Shown one piece after another: positions 9,093 to 18,088 of a stretch of 64,000 nt of DNA (its first letter is position 1; every line of letters begins with the position of its first letter). The position numbers and the translations under genes were made by a program. The notes beneath the pieces are model-generated. The model did not search any database, was not told the DNA's origin, and worked only from the letters and a program-made list of their open reading frames with translations. Origin of the DNA: Galbitalea sp036271875 (GTDB lineage Bacteria > Actinomycetota > Actinomycetes > Actinomycetales > Microbacteriaceae); contig DATAZU010000029.1 in assembly GCA_036271875.1 (NCBI GenBank), positions 23,994 through 87,993 on the forward strand, written 5' to 3'.

Positions 9093-9659
9093 TTACGCGC
9101 CAGCGTCACGCGCCGCCTGCTCGAGACGGGCACGGTGCTGCTCCCAGTCGAACGGATAGTCGAAGTCACTCACATCCCGTCTCTGGCCGGTGGCTCCATC
9201 GATCAACTCCCTCAGGATGTCGGCGTGACCTGCGTGCCGATGGTTCTCGCTGATCACATGCACGAGGATGTCGTGCAGTGTCGGGTGGCGACGCTCCTCC
9301 GGCCACCACGGCACGAGGCCCGTCGCATCCAGTTCGAGCGAGCTGACGGTCTCGTCAGAGTGAGCCCACACGCGTTTGTAGAAATCGACGATGAAGTCCC
9401 GTGACTCATCCGCCGTCGCCCACATATCGGCGTTGGGTTCCGCATCCTCGTCCGCCCACGGCAGGGATTCTGGGAATGGACGCCCGAACACGTCGCCGAA
9501 GTAGCCGGCCTCGACCGTCGCAACGTGCTTCACGAGTCCGAGCAGATTGGTTCCCGTCTGGACCATTGGCCGACGGATATCGTACTCGCTGAGTCCGTCG
9601 AGTTTCCAAACCAACGCATCACGACCGCGCTGCACGTAGCGCAGGAGCGTCTCTTTCAT
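9093..9659 (-). CDS. DinB-family (DUF664) putative metal-dependent thiol transferase
   Basis: This 188-residue four-helix-bundle protein is of the DinB/DUF664 type. The expected histidine triad is visible: LVKHVATVEAGYFG in the N-terminal half and HVISENHRHAGHADILREL in the C-terminal half. Related enzymes use mycothiol or bacillithiol as cosubstrate; mycothiol is the thiol of actinobacteria, so a mycothiol-dependent role is plausible. The ATG at 9659 is preferred over an upstream in-frame GTG because the bundle starts immediately after it (MKETLLRYVQRGRDAL). Its partner reaction is unknown. Confidence 0.82.
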   Translation of the reverse strand: MKETLLRYVQRGRDALVWKLDGLSEYDIRRPMVQTGTNLLGLVKHVATVEAGYFGDVFGRPFPESLPWADEDAEPNADMWATADESRDFIVDFYKRVWAHSDETVSSLELDATGLVPWWPEERRHPTLHDILVHVISENHRHAGHADILRELIDGATGQRRDVSDFDYPFDWEQHRARLEQAARDAGA

Positions 9660-9893
9660 ATTCGCCACGCTATCCCCGATATCACCGCCGGGCCATGCCC
9701 GCACTGCGGGAATTCTCAGGATGCTTCCCCGAGCGCCGAGATCCCCGTCATGACGGGGATGCAGGCATCCAAAGTTTTTCGTATCGCAGCTGCTCCCCCC
9801 ATTTGAGGGTCATTGGACCAAACCCTGTTGCGGACTACTTCGTACCCCAGTTGCGCCCGCAAACACGGGAGCAAATCAAGTGAGGAGTTCATC

Positions 9894-10439
9894 ATGATGA
9901 ACAAATTCAGCAAGAAGTCCGCGTTCGGAGTTACGACCGTTGCAGCGGCAGCCGCACTGGTTGCCGGATTCGCGGCGCCCGCCATGGCCAGCACCGGCCA
10001 TTCCGGCTCGACGGACCACGCAAGCAAGTGGTCATCGAGCAATCGCCAGACCACTGACACCACATCGGCCGTCACGCGTGGGCAGCTCGACGCGCTACGT
10101 GACGTATCGACGGGTGTCGGAGATGGCTCATCGGCCAGCAACTGGTCGCCGGTCACCGTCTCCCCGACGGTTGGCGATGTCGGCTCGGGCGATGCAATCG
10201 GCTCCGGAAACGACGTGCCGCTGCTCTCGGGCAACACTGTCAGCGTTCCCGTCCTTTCGGGCAACACGACCGCCGTCGGCAACAACGATGGCAACGGCTC
10301 GATCTCGACCGACGTCAACAACCTGGTGAGCGATGCGTTGAACGGCAACTCGGCGACCAACTCCAGCAGCGCTAGCGCGTCGGACATCGTCGGCAGCATC
10401 ACGAGCGATCTGGGACTGTCGAACCTGGGCGGCCGCTAA
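9894..10439 (+). CDS. Small secreted protein with Sec signal peptide
   Basis: This is a 181-residue exported protein of unknown function. A classic signal peptide (MMNKFSKK, an Ala/Val-rich core, then AAPAMA) suggests cleavage after about residue 29. The mature part is rich in Ser, Asn, Gly, Asp and Thr, has no cysteine and repeats Val/Leu-Ser-Gly-Asn-Thr (LLSGNTVSVPVLSGNTTAV), suggesting a small cell-surface or matrix protein with simple repeats. GAGGAG precedes the tandem ATG codons at 9894 and 9897; either could initiate. A strong hairpin follows 45 bases downstream, so it is probably a monocistronic, well-expressed transcript. Confidence 0.75.
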   Translation: MMNKFSKKSAFGVTTVAAAAALVAGFAAPAMASTGHSGSTDHASKWSSSNRQTTDTTSAVTRGQLDALRDVSTGVGDGSSASNWSPVTVSPTVGDVGSGDAIGSGNDVPLLSGNTVSVPVLSGNTTAVGNNDGNGSISTDVNNLVSDALNGNSATNSSSASASDIVGSITSDLGLSNLGGR

Positions 10440-10484
10440 TCGGCGACCGCGGTAGGTGAGCGACCCGCCCCGGTCGGCACCCAG

Positions 10485-10526
10485 ACGTCCGGCCCAGCAG
10501 CACGAACGTGTTGTTGGGCCGGACGT
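10485..10526 (+). terminator. Strong transcription terminator hairpin
   Basis: Arms of 15 bases (10485-10499, ACGTCCGGCCCAGCA, and 10512-10526) pair along their whole length with one G-U pair, leaving a 12-base loop. It is followed by TCGTTTG. It is positioned 45 bases after the stop of the secreted-protein gene and is the clearest terminator in the window. Confidence 0.8.
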
Positions 10527-10530
10527 TCGT

Positions 10531-10871
10531 TTGCAAACCAGCGCCTTCCGGCGAGCTTCGCGCCGAGTCTTCTGAGTGAGCGAGTCACTCATCGGTGACG
10601 CGCTGACGAATTGCCGGGGCCTCGCCGCCCAGACATGTCTGCGCATCGTGAACAGGTCCACAATGTGCACACTCGGTGCATTGTTTGCACAATAGACGAG
10701 CTCGGGCATATTCTTGTGCTGGTGTCGCCTCCCATTCGAGGTCTGGTCCTATCGGGGCTCATGGCAATACTCGCCACGGTAATGGGCGACATCGGTCCAA
10801 GGCTGGGATGTCATAGCTGCTGAGGATGAGCCGGTTCGAGCGAGTGGGAAGGATCTTCCCGGGAGGTCAAG
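10531..10871. other. Intergenic region without a convincing gene, upstream of the esterase
   Basis: About 340 bases with lower GC than the surroundings. The short open frames in it have no recognisable domain and no ribosome binding site. It contains a 7-base inverted repeat (10573-10591) and a looser one around GTGCATTGTTTGCAC (about 10672-10686). Together with the esterase it forms a patch of atypical composition, compatible with horizontally acquired DNA. Confidence 0.4.
10573..10591. promoter_or_regulatory. Inverted repeat, possible operator
   Basis: TGAGTGA and TCACTCA flank a five-base spacer, a form typical of TetR-type binding sites. No regulator gene is adjacent, so the protein that would bind it is unknown. 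Confidence 0.3.
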
Positions 10872-12389
10872 ATGAGCGTTGTTGAAGTGCGAGCTGGAAA
10901 ACTTGAGGGCAACGAATCGACGTTCGGACACGAGTGGCTTGGTGTGCCATATGCCGCGCCGCCATTGGGTCCGTTACGGTTCCGAGCGCCTCGATCCGTT
11001 GAGCCGTGGACAGGTACTCGCGATGCGCGCATGTTCGCGAGCCCAGCGATGCAGACACCGCTGAGACTTCCGGTCGAAGACCACGCGAGCACGCCATTCG
11101 GCAAGCTGGGGACGGGAAGCGAAGACTGTCTCTACGTAAACATATGGAGTCCTGATCCTCAGGCCTGCCTACCAGTTGTCGTCTGGTTCCACGGGGGTGC
11201 TTTTCTCTTAGGCAGCGGCAACATTGACAATGGGAGACTGGCTGCCCTGGAGCAAGGCATTGTCTTCGTCAGTGTTAACTATCGGCTTGGACCATGGGGC
11301 TTCTTGTTTCTCGACGATCTCGCCCCTGGCATTTCGGACTCCAATCTTGCGCTACGAGATCACGTTGCGGCGCTTGAGTGGGTACAAGACAACATTCGAG
11401 CGTTCGGCGGTGATCCAACGCAGGTGACCATCAGCGGCTTGTCGTCAGGCGGTATGCAGTCAGCCAACCTTCTGGGTGCGCCGAGTGCGACAGGGCTCTT
11501 CCATCAGGCAATCTGTTTCAGCGGATCGGCGGAGCTCGTCCGCGATCGCGAGGGATCGACCCAACTCACGCTGCGATATCTCGATGAGCTAGGGCTGGAT
11601 AGATCGCAGGCGCACGTCATTCCCGAGCTCCCATCTTCGGACCTCTTGCGAGCGTCGAAGGAAATAGCGAGGCAGTGTCTGGTCGATCCAGCGTTCGATG
11701 GGGAGGCGTTTCTTCCCGTGGCGGGCGACGAGTTTCTCCCGCTGTTCCCTTTGGACTCAGTCAGAGCTGGTTCAGCGTCGGCCGTGACGCTGACGGAGGT
11801 TTGGGCTAAGCATGAGATGAATACCTTTCTCATTCGTGATCCGGAGAACGGAGCTCTGAAGGAAGAACTGTCAGCAAGAAAGCGCTTTGGCGAAGAGAAT
11901 TGGCAGAGTTTATGTGAGCGCTATCGCGAGTTTGGCCCCGATTGGTATGAAGTCATGATGACGGACTTTCATTTCGTGCTTCCCGCGATATCACTGCTTG
12001 AGGCACAGTGTGATGGCGGAGGGCGGTCACGTGCAATTCGGCTCGATCGTGCGCCACGAACTCCGCCCTTTGATGTTCTGGGCGCAGTTCATGGATGCGA
12101 CTCCGTCTATCTGTTCGGATCGAGTCCAACATCGAACGGCACGCTTGACGAGACAGACGTTGCATTTGGTACGAAGTATCGAGAGTTCTGCTTCGGTAGA
12201 TCCGCCTTCTCAGAATCAGGTTTTGAGTTCGCTGACTTCGACCTCACAAACAGGAGAATCGTCCGATTCGATGAGGATGCGGAATCAGTAAAAGATCTAG
12301 GCGGAGAAACTCGGGGCTTCTGGGATGGCATCTATGAGCCTTACGGAGGCGACGGGTTGAAGAGTCAAAAGAAGACCGAGTTGCGGTAA
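10872..12389 (+). CDS. Type-B carboxylesterase family protein
   Basis: This 505-residue alpha/beta hydrolase is of the carboxylesterase/para-nitrobenzyl esterase family. Conserved features are SEDCLYVN (83-90), the oxyanion-hole HGGAF (107-111), the nucleophile elbow GLSSG (189-193, Ser191) in place of the usual GESAG, and a C-terminal GAVHGCDSVYLFG that supplies the catalytic His. No signal peptide is seen, so it is likely cytosolic and cleaves small esters or amides. Start ATG with GGGAGG eight bases upstream. Codon use is noticeably more AT-tolerant than in flanking genes, suggesting recent acquisition. It ends close to a fragmentary frame and the ABC importer operon on the other strand. 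Confidence 0.87.
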   Translation: MSVVEVRAGKLEGNESTFGHEWLGVPYAAPPLGPLRFRAPRSVEPWTGTRDARMFASPAMQTPLRLPVEDHASTPFGKLGTGSEDCLYVNIWSPDPQACLPVVVWFHGGAFLLGSGNIDNGRLAALEQGIVFVSVNYRLGPWGFLFLDDLAPGISDSNLALRDHVAALEWVQDNIRAFGGDPTQVTISGLSSGGMQSANLLGAPSATGLFHQAICFSGSAELVRDREGSTQLTLRYLDELGLDRSQAHVIPELPSSDLLRASKEIARQCLVDPAFDGEAFLPVAGDEFLPLFPLDSVRAGSASAVTLTEVWAKHEMNTFLIRDPENGALKEELSARKRFGEENWQSLCERYREFGPDWYEVMMTDFHFVLPAISLLEAQCDGGGRSRAIRLDRAPRTPPFDVLGAVHGCDSVYLFGSSPTSNGTLDETDVAFGTKYREFCFGRSAFSESGFEFADFDLTNRRIVRFDEDAESVKDLGGETRGFWDGIYEPYGGDGLKSQKKTELR

Positions 12390-12415
12390 CGTCACCCCTC
12401 CCTGGGACGGTAAGG

Positions 12416-12538
12416 CTAGGAGATCGGAGCGGAGCGCTCGTAGCCGAGAAATTCCAGCGGGATGAGGCTGCCGCGTCCGTCGAAGAGTGCGTGGAAATCC
12501 CGATGGTCGGGGTCGGCGCATCCCTCCACCTCCTGCAT
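12416..12538 (-). pseudogene. Possible C-terminal gene remnant
   Basis: A 40-residue frame with coding-like composition (ATG at 12538; HALFDGRGSLIPLEFLG near its end) lies just downstream of the ABC ATPase gene on the same strand. It has no start signal and looks like the tail of a larger protein. I cannot name the family. It may also be a chance frame, since it continues upstream into the ATPase gene in another frame. Confidence 0.25.
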
Positions 12539-12560
12539 GGCGGCAGAGATGAACTGGGTA

Positions 12561-13604
12561 CTACGACGATGCGATCGGGCGGGCGGTTGCAGCGACTTTG
12601 GCCGCCTTGGGCTGCTTGGTGCCTGGGTGGCCCGACTCAGGGTCGAAGACGTGGCACTCGACGGTTGTTTTGTCGACGGTGACCTGCTTGGGCCGAGCCG
12701 TCCAGCAGACGTCCGCGACCAGCGGGCAGCGCGCGGCGAATGGACACTGGTCAGACCCGACGGTCGAGGGCGGTTCATTCCGAACCAGAGCCTGACGGCG
12801 AGCGTCGCGCCGCCTTTTCTGCGATGCCGGATCACTCACCGGCGCGGATGAGAGCAGGGCCCGCGTGTACGGATGCAGCGGCTGTGTGCCGACCTGTTCG
12901 GCCGGACCGGACTCCATCACGCGACCGCGGTACAGAACGACAATCCGCTGCGAAAGGTACTGCACGATCGACAGGTCATGGGAGATAAAGAGGTACGACA
13001 TCCCGAGCTCTGACTGCAGCTGGCTCAGCAGGTTGATGACCTGTGCCTGCGTGGACACATCGAGCGCGCTAACGGCCTCATCGCAGACGACCAGTTCCGG
13101 GCTGTTCGCGAGCGAACGGGCAATCGCGATGCGTTGCCGCTGCCCTCCCGAAAAGTCGGAAGGCAGTCGCTCGGCCGAGTTCGCTGGCAGCCGCACCGTC
13201 CCCAACAGCCATCTGACCCGCTCGACCGCGTCCTTGCGCGACGACCGTTTAACGGCACGCAAAGGCTCGGTGAGCGCATCCTCGATCGTGCGGCGCGGGT
13301 CCAGCGAGCTGTACGGATCCTGGAAGACGGCCTGGATGTTCTCGGCCAGAGCTCGGCGCCGGCGCGCGTGCGCGCGGGTGATGTCGTCGCCCTTGAAGGT
13401 GATAGATCCCTCGGCAACCGGATTGAGCCCGAGGATGGCGCGACCGATCGTCGACTTGCCTGACCCGGACTCGCCAACCAGGCCGACGGTCTCCCCCGGT
13501 TCGATCGTGAAGCTGACACCGTCGATGGCGCGGAACACCTTCGATCCGTTCGAACCGCGCGTTTTGAACTCGACCACGAGGTCGCGAACGTCGATCAGGC
13601 TCAT
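12561..13604 (-). CDS. Peptide/opine-type ABC importer ATPase (DppF/OppF-like)
   Basis: This 347-residue cytoplasmic ATPase contains Walker A GESGSGKST, the signature FSGGQRQRIAIA (Phe replaces the usual Leu), Walker B LVVCDEAVSALD and the switch His in LFISHD. The C-terminal oligopeptide-transporter extension begins PLHPYTRALLSSAP and carries the cysteine cluster QCPFAARCPLVADVCW, which in this family may hold an iron-sulphur centre. The ATG at 13604 overlaps the stop of the upstream permease-ATPase gene by four bases (ATGA) and has GGGAG upstream, so the two are translationally coupled. With the fused ATPase it would form the nucleotide-binding pair of one importer. Confidence 0.92.
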   Translation of the reverse strand: MSLIDVRDLVVEFKTRGSNGSKVFRAIDGVSFTIEPGETVGLVGESGSGKSTIGRAILGLNPVAEGSITFKGDDITRAHARRRRALAENIQAVFQDPYSSLDPRRTIEDALTEPLRAVKRSSRKDAVERVRWLLGTVRLPANSAERLPSDFSGGQRQRIAIARSLANSPELVVCDEAVSALDVSTQAQVINLLSQLQSELGMSYLFISHDLSIVQYLSQRIVVLYRGRVMESGPAEQVGTQPLHPYTRALLSSAPVSDPASQKRRRDARRQALVRNEPPSTVGSDQCPFAARCPLVADVCWTARPKQVTVDKTTVECHVFDPESGHPGTKQPKAAKVAATARPIASS

Positions 13605-15550
13605 CGAGAAGCTCCCAACTTCATTGCCTCGTCGGTGCGGATGCATCGCGACTCACGGTCCTTGCCTGTTGCGACCAGTGGTACGGGCGCCTTTCGGCAC
13701 GCCTCGGTCACCAGCGGGCAGCGGTCGGCAAAATGGCAGCCGATCGGCCACTGCTCCGGCGGCGGAACGATCCCGACAATGGCACCGAGCGGCTTGCCGA
13801 TCTCGGCCCGGTCGGGTGAGGACGCCATCAGGCCGGCCGTGTATGGATGCGTCGGAGCGGCGAACAGCTCCTCGGTCGAGCACTGCTCAACGACTTCGCC
13901 CGCGTACATCACCACGGTGCGGTCGGCAATGTCTGCGATCACGCCGAGATTGTGAGTCACCAGAATCAGCGACATGTGGAACTCGTCCTTGAGCGACCGC
14001 AGCAGGTCGAGGATCTCGGCCTGCACCGTCACATCCAGCGCGGTCGTCGGCTCGTCGGCGATCAGCAGCTCGGGTTGTCCCGTCAATGCGATCGCGATGC
14101 AGACGCGCTGCGCCATACCGCCCGAGATCTGGTGCGGGAAGCTCGCGTACACCGCATCCGGCCGATCGATGCCGACCTTGCGCAGCAGGGCGAGCGCCTC
14201 GACCTTCGCCTCCGACCTGCTCATCTTCTTGTGCAGCCGCAGCGGCTCGCGCAACTGGCTGCCGATGGTGAACGACGGATCGAGCGCGACCATCGGCTCC
14301 TGCGAGATGAGTGCGATCTTTGTGCCGCGGTGGGCAGCCACCACCGATTCGGAAGCTGTCAGGTCGTCGCCTGCGAACGTGATCGTGCCCGACTGCACTC
14401 GACAGCCGAGCGGCAGCAGACCGATGATGGCCCGCGCCGTCATCGTCTTACCAGAGCCGGATTCCCCGACCAGGCCGAGGACCTCGCCCTTGCGCACCTC
14501 GAACGACAGGTCTTCGACGAGCGCGGTTGGCGACGCCTCTGAACCCGCGACTACCGTGAGCCCCGTCGCTCGGAGCAACACATCCGACGATTCCTGAGCG
14601 GGTGTAACAGCAACCCGATGTCCGGGTCCACGTCGACTCTGCGCCCGAAACTGGCCCGCGGGCGAGATCGAGACGCTGCCGGCCTGTGCGGTGTTGATGG
14701 CGTCGCCGAGGGTGTTGAAGGCCAGAATAGTCAGAATGAGAATCCCGCCGGTCGGGGCCATCAGCCACGGGTCCTGATAGATGTTCTGGGATGCCTCGTA
14801 GATCATCGCTCCCCAGTTCGCCGCGGGCGGTTGCACCGCGAGGCCGATGAACGCCAACCCCGACTGCACGAGCAGCGCAATTCCAAACGTGAGCGTGCTG
14901 ATGATGATGAGCGGCGCGACGATGTTCGGAAGGACGTGACGAAGGATGATCCGAGGTGCGGCGAGGCCGGACACCTGTGCGGCGTCGATGAACAACTCCC
15001 GACGAACTGCGATCGTCGACCCGCGGACCAGGCGAATGAAGCTGGCCGAGATGATGATGCCGAGGGTCACCATGGCCAGGGTGAGATTATTGCCGACCAC
15101 GGCCACGACCGCCATCAGGACGATGATCGCGGGAATGGCGAGGAAGATATCCGCGAGGCGGGCGATGATCGCGTCTACCCAGCCGCCGAAATAGCCGGCG
15201 AGCAGACCGAGTGGTACCCCGATAGCCAGAGCCACAGCCACAACCTCAACGCAGGAGATGAGCGCGAGGTTGCCACCGTAGATGAGACGCGTGAGGATGT
15301 CACGACCGAGCGAGTCCGTTCCCAGCCAGTGGGCCGCGGACGGCAGGGCCAGGTTGTGCACAATGTCTTGCTTGTACGGGTCGTCCGGTGCGACCCACTT
15401 CGCGAAGACGCTTGCCAGAATCACGACGAGGATCCAACTCGCAGAAATCCAGGCAGCTGGCTTCCGCATCAAATTGCGAAACACACCGCGCCGGGTGGAA
15501 GTCAGTTGATCCGGCTCGGTCGCGACGACCTCGGCCTGTGCTGTACTCAC
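13601..15550 (-). CDS. Fused ABC permease (DppC-like) and ATPase (DppD-like)
   Basis: This 649-residue polypeptide joins two subunits that are usually separate. Residues 1 to about 300 form a DppC-type permease with about six helices and the EAA-type loop near RHVLPNIVAPLII. After a short linker, residues about 325-649 form a DppD-type ATPase with Walker A GESGSGKTM, signature SGGMAQRVCIA, Walker B LLIADEPTTALD, the HPYTAGL motif and a C-terminal Cys cluster (CHFADRCPLVTEAC). The GTG start overlaps the DppB-like stop (GTGA). No internal stop or frameshift is visible, so the fusion appears genuine; such fusions are known in actinobacterial peptide importers. Confidence 0.92.
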   Translation of the reverse strand: MSTAQAEVVATEPDQLTSTRRGVFRNLMRKPAAWISASWILVVILASVFAKWVAPDDPYKQDIVHNLALPSAAHWLGTDSLGRDILTRLIYGGNLALISCVEVVAVALAIGVPLGLLAGYFGGWVDAIIARLADIFLAIPAIIVLMAVVAVVGNNLTLAMVTLGIIISASFIRLVRGSTIAVRRELFIDAAQVSGLAAPRIILRHVLPNIVAPLIIISTLTFGIALLVQSGLAFIGLAVQPPAANWGAMIYEASQNIYQDPWLMAPTGGILILTILAFNTLGDAINTAQAGSVSISPAGQFRAQSRRGPGHRVAVTPAQESSDVLLRATGLTVVAGSEASPTALVEDLSFEVRKGEVLGLVGESGSGKTMTARAIIGLLPLGCRVQSGTITFAGDDLTASESVVAAHRGTKIALISQEPMVALDPSFTIGSQLREPLRLHKKMSRSEAKVEALALLRKVGIDRPDAVYASFPHQISGGMAQRVCIAIALTGQPELLIADEPTTALDVTVQAEILDLLRSLKDEFHMSLILVTHNLGVIADIADRTVVMYAGEVVEQCSTEELFAAPTHPYTAGLMASSPDRAEIGKPLGAIVGIVPPPEQWPIGCHFADRCPLVTEACRKAPVPLVATGKDRESRCIRTDEAMKLGASR

Positions 15551-16488
15551 GCGCGCCTCGTCTTCGGGTTCAGAATCAGGTAGATCACGTCAACGAGCAG
15601 ATTGACGAGCAGCACGATCGCCGCAGTCACGATGACCGCTCCCTGGACCACCGGGATATCGTGCTGCGACACTGCGATGTTAGTTAGCTGGCCGATGCCC
15701 GGTAGGGCAAAAATCTGCTCGATGATCACGGCACCACCCAGAACTCCGATGAACTGAAAACCGACGTTCGTCACGATCGGGATCGACGCATTTCGCAGCG
15801 CGTGCTTGTAGATGATCGAGCGTGTCGGCAGTCCTTGGGCCCGCAGCGACCGGACGTAGTCCTTCCCGAGGGTTTCAAGCATCGCGCTTCGCGTCTGTCG
15901 GCTAATCGATGCGACGCCCGCGAGCCCGATGGCAACTACCGGAAGCACCATCCCGTATGCCCACTGTCCGGGCGACTGCGTTATCGGTGTGTAGCCGGTT
16001 GCTGGGAGCAGCTTGAGGAGAATGCTGAAGACGAGCACCAGGGCTACCGCGAGCCAGAAGCTCGGAAGCGCCATTCCCACACTCGATGAGCCCTGAACGA
16101 TCCGATCGACGGCACCGCCGCGGACCGCGCTCAGCACGCCCAGACCGATTCCGACAATCCCGGTGAGGAGCGTCGCCGATATCGCTAGCGAAAGAGTGAC
16201 CGGAAGAGCGTTCGCGATCGACTGCGCAACCGGCTGACCGTTGATGAGCGAAACACCGAGATTACCGCGGAGCGTGTTACCCCAAAAGGCCAGGAACCGG
16301 ATGCCGATCGGTTGATCGAGCCCGAGCTGATGGTTCACTGCCGCGATCTGAGCCGCCGTCGCGCCCTTGCCGAGGATCGTCTGCGCCGGATTCCCTGGAA
16401 TCAACTGAACCAGAAAGAACGTAAACGAAACGACGATGGCAAGGATGGGAATGGCGATCAAGACTCTACGTGCGATGAACCGCAGCAT
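15547..16488 (-). CDS. ABC importer permease (DppB-like)
   Basis: This 313-residue inner-membrane subunit of a family-5 (peptide/nickel/opine) importer opens with the DppB signature: a first helix starting RFIARRVLIAIPILAIVVS followed by LIPGNPA. It has about six helices and the EAA loop around YVRSLRAQGLPTRSIIYKHALRNA. It pairs with the permease half of the downstream fusion to form the channel. The stop overlaps the next start by four bases. It lies 31 bases after the binding-protein gene. Confidence 0.92.
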   Translation of the reverse strand: MLRFIARRVLIAIPILAIVVSFTFFLVQLIPGNPAQTILGKGATAAQIAAVNHQLGLDQPIGIRFLAFWGNTLRGNLGVSLINGQPVAQSIANALPVTLSLAISATLLTGIVGIGLGVLSAVRGGAVDRIVQGSSSVGMALPSFWLAVALVLVFSILLKLLPATGYTPITQSPGQWAYGMVLPVVAIGLAGVASISRQTRSAMLETLGKDYVRSLRAQGLPTRSIIYKHALRNASIPIVTNVGFQFIGVLGGAVIIEQIFALPGIGQLTNIAVSQHDIPVVQGAVIVTAAIVLLVNLLVDVIYLILNPKTRRA

Positions 16489-16519
16489 GGTTCCTGGCCT
16501 TTCGTTGGTACTGGGCTAA

Positions 16520-18058
16520 CTAGGACGCCGGCGTGATATCCCGAAGGAACGGCCAGTCGTTGCCTGGATTGTAGGCAACGTGCGTCTTCGAATTGCTCGC
16601 GAAGTACTGACTGCCGTCATCGAAGATCGGCGCGAACCATGCCTGGTCGACAACATACTTGTTGAGTGCCTGCCAGTTCTTCGTTGCCGCGGCCGTCGTC
16701 TTGGCCGTGGCGGCGGCATTGAATAGCGACACTACCTTCGGATCGCTTGAGTGCAGGAAGTTGAATCCACCATTCGGCAGAAGCAGCCGCTTCGCGTCGT
16801 AGTAGGCGCCCTGCGGGAACCAGAAGTAGTACACGATGCCCGACTTCGGAAGATCGGTGATGTACGCGGCGTTCTGATCGTTGATGGTCGCGGTGATTCC
16901 CACGGCTTTCAGATCGGCGACGATCACCTGGTTGACGTTGTCGAAGAACGGGTTCGACAGGAAGGAGATCTTGAGCCCGCTCGAGTACCCGGCAGCAGCG
17001 AGGAGTGACTTCGCTTTCGCGGGGTTGTACGAGTACTTGTCACTAGCGGACTTGAGGTACGCCTGCGAACTCTTCCAGAACATCGAGGACTCGGGAGTTC
17101 CACCGCCGTTGACCTTGATGATCGCCTGCTTGTCGAGCGCGTAGTTAATCGCCTGGCGGACGCGCACGTCCTTCAGCGCCGGGTTTGTCGATCCGTCGCG
17201 GTCGTCCAGCCAGAGTCCATTGATTGCCGATGGCCAGTTGAGCGTGGTGACGCCTGCGCCCTTCGCGGCAGCAATCTGCATTGAGTTGATGCGAGTGACA
17301 TCCACCTGGCCCGATCGAAGAGCGTTGAACGCCGCGGTCTGGTCGGTGATGTTCTTGAACACGACCGTGTCATATGGGTAGGCCTTCGGCTCGTAGTAGT
17401 TCTTGTTGCGGACGAAGGTCCACAGCGAACCCGCGGTGGTCGACGACTTTTCCATGACGTACGGTCCGGCGCCCGACGGAGTGATAGCCAATGCTGCGGG
17501 GTCCTTGAGTGCCTTCGGGCTCACCATCGCACCGACGTTCTCGGTGAAGTCGAGCGGTAGCGATGTGTCGGGCGTTTTTAGCTTGAGCGTCACGCTGAGC
17601 CCGGACGTTGACACCGCGGTCACGTTCGAAAGCTGGTCTGTTGTTGGGCCGACGATCGAGCCATTGATCACTCGCGCGAGGTTGGTCTTCACGGCCGCAG
17701 CGTTGAGCGGCGTGCCGTCCGCGAACTTGAGGTTCGGCCGCAGAGTCATCGTGAAGGACAGCGGAGTCGGGTACGACCACTTTGCCGCAAGCCCTGGCTC
17801 GATCTTGCTCTGGTTCGTGACGGTAAGCAGTGTCGCGTATGGGGCCTGGAAAAATGGAACTTCCACGTTTCCATAGGACTGCTTGTCAGGGTCCCATCCG
17901 TTGGTGAGTTCACCAAACCCGCCACCGATTGTCACCGTCCCGCCTTTGGGAGCGCTGCTAGACGGCGTGGACGATCCGCTGGACGAGCAGGCAGCGGTTG
18001 CGCCGACCACGATGAGGGCCAGAGCCGCTGCGGTTATTGCTAGTTTCGTTGTTCTCAT
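16520..18058 (-). CDS. ABC importer substrate-binding lipoprotein, family 5
   Basis: This 512-residue extracytoplasmic solute-binding protein is of the SBP_bac_5 type. The signal peptide ends in a lipobox-like TAAC near residue 24 followed by Ser-rich linker, so it should be lipid-anchored. Family landmarks are LAAKWSYPTPLSFTMTLRP, FADGTPLNAAAVKTNL and VRQAINYALDKQAI. The ATG at 18058 is preferred to the one at 18067 because AGAGAGG lies ten bases before it but directly against the earlier codon. It is the recognition subunit of the importer encoded downstream; ligand could be a peptide, glycoside, opine or other small organic molecule. Confidence 0.9.
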   Translation of the reverse strand: MRTTKLAITAAALALIVVGATAACSSSGSSTPSSSAPKGGTVTIGGGFGELTNGWDPDKQSYGNVEVPFFQAPYATLLTVTNQSKIEPGLAAKWSYPTPLSFTMTLRPNLKFADGTPLNAAAVKTNLARVINGSIVGPTTDQLSNVTAVSTSGLSVTLKLKTPDTSLPLDFTENVGAMVSPKALKDPAALAITPSGAGPYVMEKSSTTAGSLWTFVRNKNYYEPKAYPYDTVVFKNITDQTAAFNALRSGQVDVTRINSMQIAAAKGAGVTTLNWPSAINGLWLDDRDGSTNPALKDVRVRQAINYALDKQAIIKVNGGGTPESSMFWKSSQAYLKSASDKYSYNPAKAKSLLAAAGYSSGLKISFLSNPFFDNVNQVIVADLKAVGITATINDQNAAYITDLPKSGIVYYFWFPQGAYYDAKRLLLPNGGFNFLHSSDPKVVSLFNAAATAKTTAAATKNWQALNKYVVDQAWFAPIFDDGSQYFASNSKTHVAYNPGNDWPFLRDITPAS

Positions 18059-18088
18059 GCCTTGCATACCTCTCTTGGAATGGGCTTG

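Noticed and set aside
10611..10823. 70-codon frame in the esterase upstream region
   Set aside because: No ribosome binding site, no recognisable domain, and it crosses sequence with dyad symmetry; regarded as non-coding.
13847..14542. 231-codon plus-strand frame opposite the ABC permease-ATPase gene
   Set aside because: Arg/His/Gln-rich shadow frame of the well-supported ATPase domain on the minus strand.
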